This document shows, in pieces, positions 16,884-25,116 of a stretch of DNA of 36,682 nt. A model generated the notes under the pieces. That model made no database searches, was not told where the DNA came from, and saw nothing but the letters and a program-made list of their open reading frames with translations. Where the stretch lies: contig JALWTO010000054.1 in assembly GCA_027082825.1 (NCBI GenBank), forward strand, positions 1-36,682, in the 5' to 3' direction. Positions within the stretch are counted from its first letter, which is position 1. The number at the start of each line of letters is the position of its first letter. The stretch is from Acidilobaceae archaeon. GTDB taxonomy: Archaea; Thermoproteota; Thermoprotei_A; Sulfolobales; Acidilobaceae. The position numbers were made by a program, and so were the translations under genes.

Positions 16884-17150
16884 TTATATTTGTTTTGTTG
16901 CCCCTTCTTGAGCTAGATCCTCTCTTACAATATCTTTATTCCACTTCTTTACATAAAGCGCTAAGACAGAGTAATTTCTTCTTACGACATTGCTTTCTAT
17001 ACATCCAGTACTTAATTTCTCATCTTCACTAGTATAGGCTACTATCTCCTTATATCCCTTGACCTTATCACAGTCCTTTATTTCAAGCCTCTTTATCTTT
17101 CCCAGCATTGCTAGACCTTCAAGTTCTATAATGTTCGTCCTTAGAATCAA
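16884..17150 (-). CDS. hypothetical protein
   Basis: 88 residues from TTG 17150, six bases behind GGTGA; an alternative start at ATG 17108 (MLGKIKRLEI) has a plausible AAGGT upstream. The text KIKRLEIKDCDKVKGYKEIV and the later YSVLALYVKKWNKDIV look like a folded alpha/beta protein. No motif is recognised. It stands alone between the C/D sRNA region and the divergent His-rich gene. Confidence 0.6.
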   Translation of the reverse strand: MILRTNIIELEGLAMLGKIKRLEIKDCDKVKGYKEIVAYTSEDEKLSTGCIESNVVRRNYSVLALYVKKWNKDIVREDLAQEGATKQI

Positions 17151-17294
17151 AGCCCTTCACCAATATGCAAAAAAGAAAATTCCAACCTTTAAATTCAATT
17201 ATACTATAGCAGAATAACCACTATTTTCTCTTTGGTGTATCATGACTCATGTTTTTAACCTGTAGGTAACGAATTTCAGCGAAGGGGATAAAAC

Positions 17295-17642
17295 TTGTCT
17301 GAAGAAAGGAGAAAGAAGAGAATGAGAATGACATTACCTAAGAAAAAGGAGGATTTAGAAAAGGTCGTTGAAGAGGTAGAGGAAACTCATCCAGAACATC
17401 AGCATCACCATCATCATGAAGAAGAGGTAGAGGAATTCCTAGCTGCATTTGAATATCTCCTTGACTCCTTAAATGCTAATGTCAAGGTTTTGGACTCTAC
17501 TGTGAAAGAACATACTATGGAAATAGCAAGGTTATATAAAATTCTGGCTAGAATAGTTGAGGCCTGTTTTTCGAATGACGAAGAGAGAAAGAAGAAAGCA
17601 CTGCTCGATGCACTTTCGGTCTTGGAAATTAAGAATTTCTAA
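17295..17642 (+). CDS. hypothetical coiled-coil protein with a histidine-rich segment
   Basis: 115 residues from TTG 17295 (GGGGAT upstream). The basic N-terminus (RRKKRMRM) is followed by a Glu-rich helix, then HPEHQHHHHH at 32-41, then a long predicted helix (EEFLAAFEYLLDSLNANVKVLD and on) suited to oligomerisation. The histidine cluster could hold nickel, zinc or copper, but could also be a flexible linker. The 3' end overlaps the convergent nucleotidyltransferase gene by 14 bp. Family not recognised. Confidence 0.65.
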   Translation: MSEERRKKRMRMTLPKKKEDLEKVVEEVEETHPEHQHHHHHEEEVEEFLAAFEYLLDSLNANVKVLDSTVKEHTMEIARLYKILARIVEACFSNDEERKKKALLDALSVLEIKNF

Positions 17643-18585
17643 GCCTGATTATTTTGCCAGGAAATTCCTTAGTGGCCAAATATACTATACTTCGATCCTT
17701 GGAACAAAGGCCTTCTATTTCAAATATCCCTCCTGTATATAACACTTTAGCAATATTATACTCAAAGGATATCACCAGAGTTCCATCTCTCGATACAGCG
17801 CAAGGAGGATAAAGAAGAGACCCTTCTTGCCCGGTATCTATAGTTACTTTAATTCGGCAACTTCTCCAAGGAGACTCCTCCTTAACAATTTTTGGACAGT
17901 GTCCCATAATTCTTCTTGGAACGCCTATCCAAGAGACGAACCTTATATTATAAAGGATGTTCCTCCTCCAGTTTGTATTTATGGCTGGTAATACATTAAG
18001 TCCCCCAAGGTTTTTCTTTAGATTCTTATGAAAGGCCTTCTTTTTTTCAAATATCTCTAACATCTTATTGGCACTCTTATGTCCATAGACTACTAAGTCT
18101 ATATCACTTACTTTAGAATTAGCAAATCCTAAAGCAACAGAACCAGTTATACCTATATCTTCTAATGGGATACCTTGTTGTCGTAACTTATAGCTTAATT
18201 GAACCAAATCGTATTCTATCTCCGATTTAGGTCTTTTTATTATATTAATTAACGCCTCTTTAGGTTTACTGAATAGCAAAATTTCTCGATGATCGATACA
18301 TGATAAGTGGCTATGAAATGTTACTGAATAGCAAAGATGGATAAGATTTCTTGTTTTCATAGTAGCCTTCAAAAGACCTTGAGGTCCATATTCAGAGATT
18401 ATTCTCCTGAAAAAACCTCCTGGTCTTCTCCAAGGGGTTTTTTCAGAAGATACAACATATTTTGGGATTATAATGAGTTTTTCCAAAGCAGGAGGGGGGA
18501 GGCCTAAAACCTGAGCCAAAAGCCCTTTCTCAGTAACGACTACTATTCCATGAATCTGTTCTTCTGATCCTACCCTGGGGATCAA
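17629..18585 (-). CDS. nucleotidyltransferase-domain protein, second of a tandem pair
   Basis: Polymerase-beta-type nucleotidyltransferase. The core is GITGSVALGFANSKVSDIDL: the GS pair at about 148-149 and the metal aspartates DxD at about 161-163. An N-terminal domain of about 120 residues (HGIVVVTEKGLLAQVLGLPPP) precedes it and resembles that of the upstream gene, so the two are paralogues. The track start ATG 18603 has no SD; TTG 18585 lies eight bases behind GAGGTGGT and gives 318 residues. It still overlaps the upstream gene by 56 bp. Substrate unknown; tRNA, small nucleotide or protein acceptors are all possible. Confidence 0.72.
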   Translation of the reverse strand: MIPRVGSEEQIHGIVVVTEKGLLAQVLGLPPPALEKLIIIPKYVVSSEKTPWRRPGGFFRRIISEYGPQGLLKATMKTRNLIHLCYSVTFHSHLSCIDHREILLFSKPKEALINIIKRPKSEIEYDLVQLSYKLRQQGIPLEDIGITGSVALGFANSKVSDIDLVVYGHKSANKMLEIFEKKKAFHKNLKKNLGGLNVLPAINTNWRRNILYNIRFVSWIGVPRRIMGHCPKIVKEESPWRSCRIKVTIDTGQEGSLLYPPCAVSRDGTLVISFEYNIAKVLYTGGIFEIEGLCSKDRSIVYLATKEFPGKIIRLRNS

Positions 18586-19408
18586 CAGATATGACCACCT
18601 CATCCCTAGTTAGAACTATGTCAGGAAATAGAATTTCAAAAACATTAGTTTTTAGTTCCTGATATCTAGTTCTCCAAGTCTCAAGAAAAATCTCTAATCT
18701 ACCATGAAGAAAATTAAGAAGCCAGTCAGGTCCTTTAATTATTTTTATTTTATATCTTGCTGGAACTAAATAGCTCTCATTGTTATCTATTATCCGAACT
18801 AAAAGCTTATCTATCCTACCCAGAGATACAAAGGCCTCAGAACATGGAATTTCATTCATGAATCTGAGAAACCTTATGGTATATGGGACTCCTTTATAAC
18901 ATGATTCAAGAACTCTATCATTCTTATATTCCTCTACGATCCATTGTTCCTTGACCTTGTTAAGCATGTCATAGTCTGTACGACACTGAAAGATTAATTT
19001 TTCTTTTTTCAACTTCTTTAAAATATCAAAAGATTTTCTAGAATCAGACGTGTAGATGATCAGATCAACATCACTGTTTTTGTTTTCTTCTCCAAGAGCC
19101 CAAGATCCAGTTAATCCTACAAAGTCGATCTTTAGAATATTTATTAGTTCCAGAATAGGTCTGGGTAGTTCTTTTTCCCTTAGCCTAAAGACGGAAAATG
19201 GATTTATTTCTGCGATGACATTTCTTCTTGGAACAAGAGGAACATACCTTCCTATGCATGAAAGATATGAGACCAGCCAACTGGGTATTAATGCTTCTCT
19301 TTTATAAGGTATGGCAATTATGAAGTCCTCTGGATGGACATATCCTTTAACTAACCATAGACCTACAGTACCTCCTAAACTAGCCTTCACTAGCCAACCA
19401 TCTATCAA
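18530..19408 (-). CDS. nucleotidyltransferase-domain protein, first of a tandem pair
   Basis: 292 residues with the pol-beta-type core GLTGSWALGEENKNSDVDL: GS at 101-102, DVD at 113-115. The N-terminal part (VGLWLVKGYVHPEDFIIAIPY) parallels the paralogue downstream. TTG 19408 is preceded by GGAGAT at five bases and overlaps the end of the SPL-like gene by 29 bp. A third acidic residue that completes the active site should lie near VPYTIRFLR, but I cannot assign it. It is the third gene of an operon starting at hxlB. Confidence 0.72.
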   Translation of the reverse strand: MIDGWLVKASLGGTVGLWLVKGYVHPEDFIIAIPYKREALIPSWLVSYLSCIGRYVPLVPRRNVIAEINPFSVFRLREKELPRPILELINILKIDFVGLTGSWALGEENKNSDVDLIIYTSDSRKSFDILKKLKKEKLIFQCRTDYDMLNKVKEQWIVEEYKNDRVLESCYKGVPYTIRFLRFMNEIPCSEAFVSLGRIDKLLVRIIDNNESYLVPARYKIKIIKGPDWLLNFLHGRLEIFLETWRTRYQELKTNVFEILFPDIVLTRDEVVISVDPQGRIRRTDSWNSSRY

Positions 19409-20345
19409 GGTTAATCTCCATCTTGTTCTTAGGCTTGATCTTGATAGGTATTAGATGTGTCCCATCGCATGAAGGTGCATTAAACCAATCTTTTGTCGTA
19501 AGGCCCTCACGACACGTAGCATATTCAATTCCATGTTTTTTAGCACTTTTTATAATAGGATTTAATAGAGTTTCTCTCATGCCCCTTGGGAGATAAATGT
19601 AACCTTGAACCTTAATTCCTTTGTTTTTATACAGTCTATAGAGTCTCTCTCCTAGCTCTCCTAAACCTTTTTTCATACGAACAAGGTTATCAGGCTTGGC
19701 CTTATATGTCGAGGTTACAATAAAATTAACGCCAAGTCCAGCCAAATTAGCAACAAGCTCCTCCATTTCTTTATTGTCGTCATTAACATAAGGTATTATT
19801 GGGTCGACCCTCACGCCAACAGGAATATTATTTGATACAAGGCTACTAATAACATTAAGCCTTTCTTTTGGTGGCGGTGCTTTAGGCTCAATCATTTTAG
19901 CCAGTTTTTCGTCTAAAGTTGTGATTGTTGGAGTGACAGCTACATTACCTCTTTTCATGATATTAATATCTCTTCTGAGTATAGTCCCCTTAGTTGTTAT
20001 CAGAACCTTTCTTCCTATCTCAGCCAACATGGTTAAGGCTCTTCTGGTCAGTTTGTAAATAGACTCTTCTGGCGGATAAGGATCACTACTAGTTCCGATG
20101 TTTATTGGGACTAAAGGATTAGTTCTTTTAAGATCGTGAACCAGATTTTTTATAAAATTCCTTTTTGGAATACTCTCTTTAATACCTATGTAGGATGTTG
20201 CATAACAATAAAGGCACATATGAGAACATCCAGTATAAGGATTAAGGCTATACTTAAAAGGACATGTACATAAGGGGCTATTCCAAGGGTCAAACGGTCT
20301 AAGAACTCTCAACGAACTTTCCTTTTTGGTTTTCATTTTTGTCAT
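19380..20345 (-). CDS. SPL-family radical SAM protein (SplB-like)
   Basis: Radical SAM protein of the spore-photoproduct-lyase-like group. The cluster motif is CSHMCLYC with cysteines at 40, 44 and 47, preceded by the family text YSLNPYTG and followed by YATSYIG. Later text [16 protein letters not shown] and [14 protein letters not shown] is typical of this group. 321 residues. ATG 20345 overlaps the hxlB stop (GAATGA). True SplB repairs UV lesions in bacterial spores; archaeal members have no proven substrate and may modify RNA or protein. Two CxC-type cysteines (CTC at 26-28) precede the main motif. Confidence 0.83.
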   Translation of the reverse strand: MTKMKTKKESSLRVLRPFDPWNSPLCTCPFKYSLNPYTGCSHMCLYCYATSYIGIKESIPKRNFIKNLVHDLKRTNPLVPINIGTSSDPYPPEESIYKLTRRALTMLAEIGRKVLITTKGTILRRDINIMKRGNVAVTPTITTLDEKLAKMIEPKAPPPKERLNVISSLVSNNIPVGVRVDPIIPYVNDDNKEMEELVANLAGLGVNFIVTSTYKAKPDNLVRMKKGLGELGERLYRLYKNKGIKVQGYIYLPRGMRETLLNPIIKSAKKHGIEYATCREGLTTKDWFNAPSCDGTHLIPIKIKPKNKMEINLDRWLASEG

Positions 20346-20983
20346 TCTATATTTGCATGTCTTTGAAGCATTTCCTCTTCAGTTATCCTGAGTTTCCTCA
20401 TTAGACTATAAACTATTCCATCGAGAAGTATGAGGGCTGTATCCTCAAAAAGCGTTCCTAAGGGTGCAAGAGGTTCATGAATTCCTAGTATTTGTCTTGC
20501 GAAATAATCCTCCATCTTTGATGATTTTGTCCTCCCAGGAACCCTAACAATATAATCTGCCAAATTGCCAAGTGGACTCTTTGGATAAGTCGTTATGGCA
20601 ACTACTGTTGCTCCAACACTCTTCGCAGCCTCTGCAGCAGTTACTATAAGTCTTGTTCTACCAGAACCAGAGATTGCTATAACTATATCATTTTTATAGA
20701 TACTGGGAACTATTGTATCCCCAAGAACATAAACATTAAAACCCATATGCATAAGTCTCATGGCAAAAGCTCTTCCTACCAAACCACTTCTTCCAGCACC
20801 TATAACAAGTATTTTCCTTCTCCCATTTTCTTTATATGCATTAACTAAGAGATCGATGAACTCCTCTATTTCATATTTATTTATTACATTGGATGCCTTT
20901 AGAATGAACTCAGCTATCTCTCTCATAGCTCTAAGAGCTTCTTCTCCATCTGTCACCTCAAAACTCGCCTCAGAAGTCTCCAT
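20342..20983 (-). CDS. hxlB: 6-phospho-3-hexuloisomerase (SIS domain, HxlB/PHI)
   Basis: Interconverts D-arabino-3-hexulose-6-phosphate and fructose-6-phosphate; in archaea the ribulose-monophosphate route runs backwards to make pentoses. The SIS fold shows [16 protein letters not shown] (62 on), SGSGRT (105-110), [15 protein letters not shown] and the C-terminal RHANIE, the PHI hallmark carrying the catalytic histidine. 213 residues, close to the M. jannaschii enzyme. No partner hexulose-phosphate synthase is next to it. The ATG lacks an SD; CTTTTAAGC 26 bases upstream suggests a leaderless message. Confidence 0.9.
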   Translation of the reverse strand: METSEASFEVTDGEEALRAMREIAEFILKASNVINKYEIEEFIDLLVNAYKENGRRKILVIGAGRSGLVGRAFAMRLMHMGFNVYVLGDTIVPSIYKNDIVIAISGSGRTRLIVTAAEAAKSVGATVVAITTYPKSPLGNLADYIVRVPGRTKSSKMEDYFARQILGIHEPLAPLGTLFEDTALILLDGIVYSLMRKLRITEEEMLQRHANIE

Positions 20984-21007
20984 TTTTGGCTTTTCATATA
21001 ACCCAGA

Positions 21008-21016
21008 GCTTAAAAG
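21008..21016 (-). promoter_or_regulatory. TATA box for the hxlB operon
   Basis: CTTTTAAGC on the minus strand, ending 25-26 bases before the hxlB ATG, which has no SD. The spacing fits leaderless transcription starting at or next to the ATG. Confidence 0.45.
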
Positions 21017-21177
21017 GAATTATTCCTAGACCAAGATTGATTTCAAAGAATAGAATACAATCAATATAATTTAGGCATCTAAAAAATCTATGCCAGCTCA
21101 ACTTCTCATTCTTTGATCAGCAGACCAGGAAGAAGTATTTTGTTCACCCAGACTGCATCTTCATATGCCAAACCATA

Positions 21178-21228
21178 TCAGCACAGTTAGGCTCATCACG
21201 CTTCCTCTCGGAACCCTAAGGTCATCGA
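21178..21228 (-). ncRNA. C/D box sRNA
   Basis: Minus strand: C box TCGATGA (21228-21222), 10-nt guide CCTTAGGGTT, D' CCGA (a common variant of CTGA), spacer GAGGAAGC, C' GTGATGA (perfect), 11-nt guide GCCTAACTGTG, D CTGA (21181-21178). Total 51 nt. Guides would pair with AACCCTAAGG and CACAGTTAGGC; I cannot name the target RNAs. The imperfect C box and variant D' lower confidence. Confidence 0.6.
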
Positions 21229-21368
21229 TAATTTTTATCATTCTATATTTATAATTTTGAAGTAATCAAATTACCTTAAAATATCAAGAAGTTAGAAACA
21301 ACCTCATTGTTTTAAACCTGGTTCGATCTCTATGATCCTTAATAAGTTCCGATAAAAAAAGGATCTAA

Positions 21369-21447
21369 TTGGCCCCGCCCTCTCACATCCGCTGTAGACC
21401 TCTCTATGAGGAATGAAGATGACAGCGGATCGGTAGGCGGGGACCAA
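21369..21447. ncRNA. GC-rich long hairpin, candidate structured RNA
   Basis: An outer stem TTGGCCCCGCC pairs with GGCGGGGACCAA (11 bp, one bulged A), followed by an internal loop (7 and 5 nt), an inner stem ATCCGCTGT / ACAGCGGAT (9 bp, perfect), and a terminal CCTC / GAGG hairpin with an asymmetric AATGAAGATG. In such AT-rich DNA the GC-rich, fully paired stems argue for a selected RNA. The internal loop resembles an H/ACA pseudouridylation pocket, but no ACA follows. A hairpin DNA element left by an insertion is the alternative. The strand cannot be decided. Confidence 0.45.
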
Positions 21448-21455
21448 CTGACCAC

Positions 21456-21692
21456 TTATCTCTGACTTCGAAGGCAGTTCTGAAAAGAAGCCATGTGGAA
21501 AGAGCAGAAGCCTAATCTCTTTCGGATTTTATCTCTAACCATAGTGTCATTAACGTATTCATAATGGAAGCTCCTGACCTCCTCCTTTCCAACGCTCTCA
21601 ACAAGTCTACATACGGGACAACCTCCGAGCTCTAGGGCTTCTTGAAGATGAATGTCCATTATTAACGAACATTCGTTATCTTTCTTCTTCAT
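21456..21692 (-). pseudogene. truncated DUF6062-like protein (N-terminal part only)
   Basis: 78 residues from ATG 21692. It reads IHLQEALELGGCPVCRLVE, then YEYVNDTMVRDKIRKRLG and FCSFHM, matching the N-terminal Cys-rich part of DUF6062-type proteins (usually about 200 residues or more; recalled, not searched). The match ends at FCSFHMASF and ten residues later the frame stops, with the GC-rich hairpin beginning 9 bp beyond. No continuation is visible in the other frames. It may be a remnant cut by a deletion or insertion, or a short stand-alone version. Confidence 0.5.
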
Positions 21693-21797
21693 GTCTTGGT
21701 CCTAGCAATACTGAAGAGCCAACAACTAATATTTGGTTTTTGATCAAGATGATAGAAAATTGTGTTTTCTAAAAGTATTATAAAGTATGTAAATAGT

Positions 21798-22838
21798 TCA
21801 AGTCATTAGGGAATTCATTACATACCTTGCAAGTGCTGGTGCAGCTGTAAATCCTGGAGAATCGATCCCATAGATAACTATAACGTTCTTTTCCTTTTTT
21901 ACGACAAAGTCGTATTTTGGTGGAGCCTTTATTCTTGTGCCTGCAAAATATTCAATAATTTTGGGTGACGAGTCCAACAAGTCTAAATAATACCCTAGCG
22001 TTTCTTTAGCATCTTTTTCAGAAGCATTTGTGTCCCAAGGGCTATTTGTCTCATTAAATGAAGGCCCAAAGAGCACCCTTCCATCAGGCCAAGGAATTAT
22101 ACCTCCTCCCTTAGTCTTTTTATTTCTAGTCTTAGAGAAAAGAGCTGCAACGATCGCATCACAATCAATTCCTTTAGTTAAAACCATAGTCCCCTTGACA
22201 AATTCCAGACCTCCTATATCTTGTATGATATCTCTAGTACCTCCACCAGCTACAACGATCACCTTATCGAACATATAGGTGTTCTTAGTAGTAATCAACT
22301 CAGGCTTTATATCTTCATTTTTTACCTTGATAACCTTTTCATTGAAATGCATTTCAACATTTCTCTCCTCTAGAAACTTAACATAGGCCTTAAGTACCTC
22401 AAGAGGGATAACGGTACCATAGCCATCAACCTTTATAGAACCTTTAATGTGTCTAGATATGTCAGGGCAGAGGTCCCTCATAGCCTTCTTATCTATCACC
22501 TTAACTTTAAAGCCTTTAAATTTAAGATATTTGGCTACCACAAAGGCGGCAGCTTTCTCTGCATAATTTCTATATGCCAGAAGGGCTGGGAGTCTCCTTA
22601 TTCTAAAGCCCAAGTTTTCTGATAAACTATCATAAATAGGATTTCCTTTAAGGGCAAGCTTGCTCTTCCAACTCTTGAAGGGCAACTGCAGAACATGAAT
22701 TACTCCTGCTGTATGACCGCTAGCCCCTCTACCAACATCTGAAGCCTCCTCGAAGATAGTAACCTCCATGCCTCTTTTTAAACCTCCCAAAGCAATGTTA
22801 AGACCCACAATTCCCGCTCCAACTATCGCCAATCTCAC
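21798..22838 (-). CDS. FAD-dependent oxidoreductase, DAO / GlpA-LhgO-like
   Basis: Flavoprotein dehydrogenase. The FAD-binding GAGIVGLNIA (7-16) opens the protein, followed by EEASDVGRGASGHTAGVIH and KSKLALKGN, the pattern seen in COG0579 proteins (GlpA, L-2-hydroxyglutarate oxidase). The second FAD contact is KVIVVAGGGTRDI and the last part has IYGIDSPGFTAAPALA. GTG 22838 is nine bases behind GAGGTG and shares a base with the previous stop (TAGTG); the track start at 22850 lies in the SD. 346 residues. It closes the kinase/Fe-S/oxidase operon. Candidate substrates are glycerol-3-phosphate or a 2-hydroxyacid. Confidence 0.8.
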   Translation of the reverse strand: MRLAIVGAGIVGLNIALGGLKRGMEVTIFEEASDVGRGASGHTAGVIHVLQLPFKSWKSKLALKGNPIYDSLSENLGFRIRRLPALLAYRNYAEKAAAFVVAKYLKFKGFKVKVIDKKAMRDLCPDISRHIKGSIKVDGYGTVIPLEVLKAYVKFLEERNVEMHFNEKVIKVKNEDIKPELITTKNTYMFDKVIVVAGGGTRDIIQDIGGLEFVKGTMVLTKGIDCDAIVAALFSKTRNKKTKGGGIIPWPDGRVLFGPSFNETNSPWDTNASEKDAKETLGYYLDLLDSSPKIIEYFAGTRIKAPPKYDFVVKKEKNVIVIYGIDSPGFTAAPALARYVMNSLMT

Positions 22839-24244
22839 TACTTCTTGCACCTCGATGTCTTGAACGGCATGAGATCCCTCACAACCCCATTAGGATCTAA
22901 GGCCTTCTTTATAGCACTCATGAGTTTGATTCCGTTATTCCCATATTCCAGCCCGATCCACTTCCATCTTTGGATGCCTACTCCATGATGATGGCCTATA
23001 CTTCCACCATATTTGTTTGTTGTCCTCATCACAACATCCCATATCTTGTCATATACTCCATCTAATTTTTCGACGTCGAAAACTATAGTAAAGTAGAGTG
23101 CTGCTCCTGAGCCATAGAAATGCCCGGAATGAGCTCCTGCGTATTCGATCTCTTTTAGCCTTAGCAATGATTCTATGGTATGTTTATAGACGTCAATAAT
23201 TCTTCCCCAGGTAGCAGAGACCTCAATAGTCTCAAAGGCCAGACCAACTTTAAACAGATCCTTTACCTTCTTTATTACATCAAATCTTTCTTCAAGCCAA
23301 ACATCTGCCTTTTTGTCTTCCACTAGCTTGCAGCCATTTAATTTCACAATTCTTGATATTGTATCATATTTTGATTTGACTAATTCTTTTTCGCCTTCTA
23401 TCATACCAATGGATAAGCTTCCTTCATCGCCAAAGGTGATCTGAGTCTCAAAGTTATCAAACAATCTAAAGAGTTCGGGTGAAACTCTTTTTCTAACAAT
23501 GATCTTGGCGACCTTGAGAGACTTAATGAAGTCATCACAAATCCATGATATTTTTTGAGACCTTTCTTGAAGATCTACGGCTTCTAGATAAACTCTTGTT
23601 ATTATTCCCAGAGTTCCCTCGGATCCTATAAAAAGCTCTTTTAATGGATAAAGAAGGCTTCTTCTTGGGGCTGGAGGGATCCTTAGGAGACCTATTGAAG
23701 GTATTACAATGTTTAAACCCTTTACAAAGTTCTCAATGCTACCATATCCAGTTGAATACTGTCCAGAACTCCTAGTTGCCACAAGGCCTCCTATTGCGGC
23801 TTCTGGAAGAGATTGTGGATAATGTCTTAAACTTTTTCCACGATCATTAAGCCACTTTTCTAGCTCTATAAGAAGGGTTCCAGGTCCCACATCGACGATA
23901 CCGGCCTCTTCATCAAACCACCTGATCCAGTTCATTCTTCCTAAATCTATAACGACGAAGTCCTGATCAGGACCAAGAGTTCCTCCAAGAACACCAGTAC
24001 CACCTGCATAAGGTATCAGTACCGTTTTTTCCCTCTCAGCCGATCTAACTATCTCAACAACTTCATCTTCAGTTTCTGGAAGAAGAACTACTTTTGGCCT
24101 AGGCTCCAGCCTTGCTCCCTTAGCCTCCTTTATGACTAAATAAGGCCAGTAATCCCTAACATAAGCCTCCAGGTCACTAGGATCGCTGATGACCCTCTCT
24201 TCTCCAAGAAGGTCAGAGACTTCTCTCATAAACTGTTTTAACAA
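22838..24244 (-). CDS. FAD-linked oxidase resembling alkyl-DHAP synthase / GlcD
   Basis: 468-residue PCMH-type flavoprotein. The FAD domain (about 55-235) has VLIPYAGGTGVLGGTLG and AAIGGLVATRSSGQYSTGYGSIENFVKG; the cap domain carries GAHSGHFYGSGAALYFTIVF and IGHHHGVGIQRW, where the triple histidine is the AGPS (alkyldihydroxyacetonephosphate synthase) signature rather than that of plain GlcD. Archaea do not make ether lipids through AGPS, so a catabolic dehydrogenase of a phosphorylated or hydroxy substrate is likelier. TTG 24244 is five bases behind GAGGTG and overlaps the Fe-S gene by 7 bp. No N-terminal targeting signal is seen. Confidence 0.82.
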   Translation of the reverse strand: MLKQFMREVSDLLGEERVISDPSDLEAYVRDYWPYLVIKEAKGARLEPRPKVVLLPETEDEVVEIVRSAEREKTVLIPYAGGTGVLGGTLGPDQDFVVIDLGRMNWIRWFDEEAGIVDVGPGTLLIELEKWLNDRGKSLRHYPQSLPEAAIGGLVATRSSGQYSTGYGSIENFVKGLNIVIPSIGLLRIPPAPRRSLLYPLKELFIGSEGTLGIITRVYLEAVDLQERSQKISWICDDFIKSLKVAKIIVRKRVSPELFRLFDNFETQITFGDEGSLSIGMIEGEKELVKSKYDTISRIVKLNGCKLVEDKKADVWLEERFDVIKKVKDLFKVGLAFETIEVSATWGRIIDVYKHTIESLLRLKEIEYAGAHSGHFYGSGAALYFTIVFDVEKLDGVYDKIWDVVMRTTNKYGGSIGHHHGVGIQRWKWIGLEYGNNGIKLMSAIKKALDPNGVVRDLMPFKTSRCKK

Positions 24245-25107
24245 GTTCTCACCTCTAAGAGATCAAGTAATGTATATGAACGCACTCCTTTTCTAGAAAA
24301 CAACATCTGAGACCTTCTGCACAGAGTTATGATCGGGACGTTCTCGTCTATATTTCTCTTTAGCTCCCTAAAGAAGAGATCGCTTATCTTAAGTCTTTCT
24401 GAGCTTAAATAAGCACCACTACATTCATTAGTTGTCATCATAGATCTTCCTGATATGATATTTTCTATTCTTTCAGATACAGAAGGATCTATTCTACAGG
24501 GTATGTGAAGTACATATTTTTCACATTTAATGTCTTTATCTAATATCTCCTCAAAGGAGCCTAGCACCCTATCGTAGCTGATTATTGGAAGGTCTAGATC
24601 CTCAAGTAATATGTATGCATACGCACTTAGCGCACTTAGCTTTTCTTTCATATCATCTATTTCTAATAGTCCATTTAAGTAATAATATGTAATTCTTTCT
24701 GTATCGAGCCAATACGTCTCATATCTGCCTGAAAGCTCTTTAACTATTTTATTGGAAGGTCTCTTAGGAGATAAAATGATCAGTTTTTTACCTTCACCAC
24801 CTAAATAAGTAGGTTCGGGTATTTCTAGTTTAACCTCTTTAACAAGCTCTTTTCTCATTAATCTTAAAGCTTCAGGAAGAGCATTGTTTATCGGACAATG
24901 CTTTTCACAATTTTTACAATAATTGCAATAGAAAGCCACATAAGGATCTATATCTTTATATCTTAAATACCTTAGCATTATCCTAGCAATTGAGTTAGGA
25001 GAAGCACTTCTAAGTCTTGTTGTCATATAGATAGGACAGGAGGAGATACATATTCCGGGACAGAGACTACAAGTTGTAAAGATCTCCTCCATGTTTACGT
25101 TTTTCAA
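24238..25107 (-). CDS. 4Fe-4S ferredoxin-type protein (GlpC / heterodisulfide-reductase-like)
   Basis: 289 residues with two cluster motifs: CSLCPGICISSCP (cysteines 13, 16, 20, 24; the third spacing is one longer than normal) and CNYCKNCEKHCP (61, 64, 67, 71). The C-terminal half has HIPCRIDPSV and TTNECSGAYLSS, which look like decayed CCG-domain cysteines of the GlpC/HdrD type. It probably carries electrons from the flavoproteins next door to the membrane quinone pool or another acceptor. TTG 25107 with GGGGAT upstream, 9 bp after the kinase stop. Confidence 0.82.
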   Translation of the reverse strand: MKNVNMEEIFTTCSLCPGICISSCPIYMTTRLRSASPNSIARIMLRYLRYKDIDPYVAFYCNYCKNCEKHCPINNALPEALRLMRKELVKEVKLEIPEPTYLGGEGKKLIILSPKRPSNKIVKELSGRYETYWLDTERITYYYLNGLLEIDDMKEKLSALSAYAYILLEDLDLPIISYDRVLGSFEEILDKDIKCEKYVLHIPCRIDPSVSERIENIISGRSMMTTNECSGAYLSSERLKISDLFFRELKRNIDENVPIITLCRRSQMLFSRKGVRSYTLLDLLEVRTC

Positions 25108-25116
25108 TGATATCCC

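Larger units (their letters stand above)
20984..21455. other. 472-bp non-coding stretch with a C/D sRNA and a GC-rich hairpin
   Basis: No open frame here looks coding. It holds the hxlB promoter, the C/D sRNA at 21178-21228 and the GC-rich hairpin at 21369-21447, listed separately. The part from 21229 to 21368 is very AT-rich with nothing I can name; GGTTCGATC at about 21320 looks like a T-arm but has no pairing stem. Confidence 0.5.

Noticed and set aside
21115-21172. Second possible C/D sRNA (ATGAAGA and CTGA on the minus strand)
   Set aside because: Distances between boxes are wrong (6 and 20 nt) and no proper D' and C' pair exists.
21310-21335. GGTTCGATC resembling a tRNA T-arm
   Set aside because: The flanking bases do not pair and no acceptor or anticodon stem can be built.
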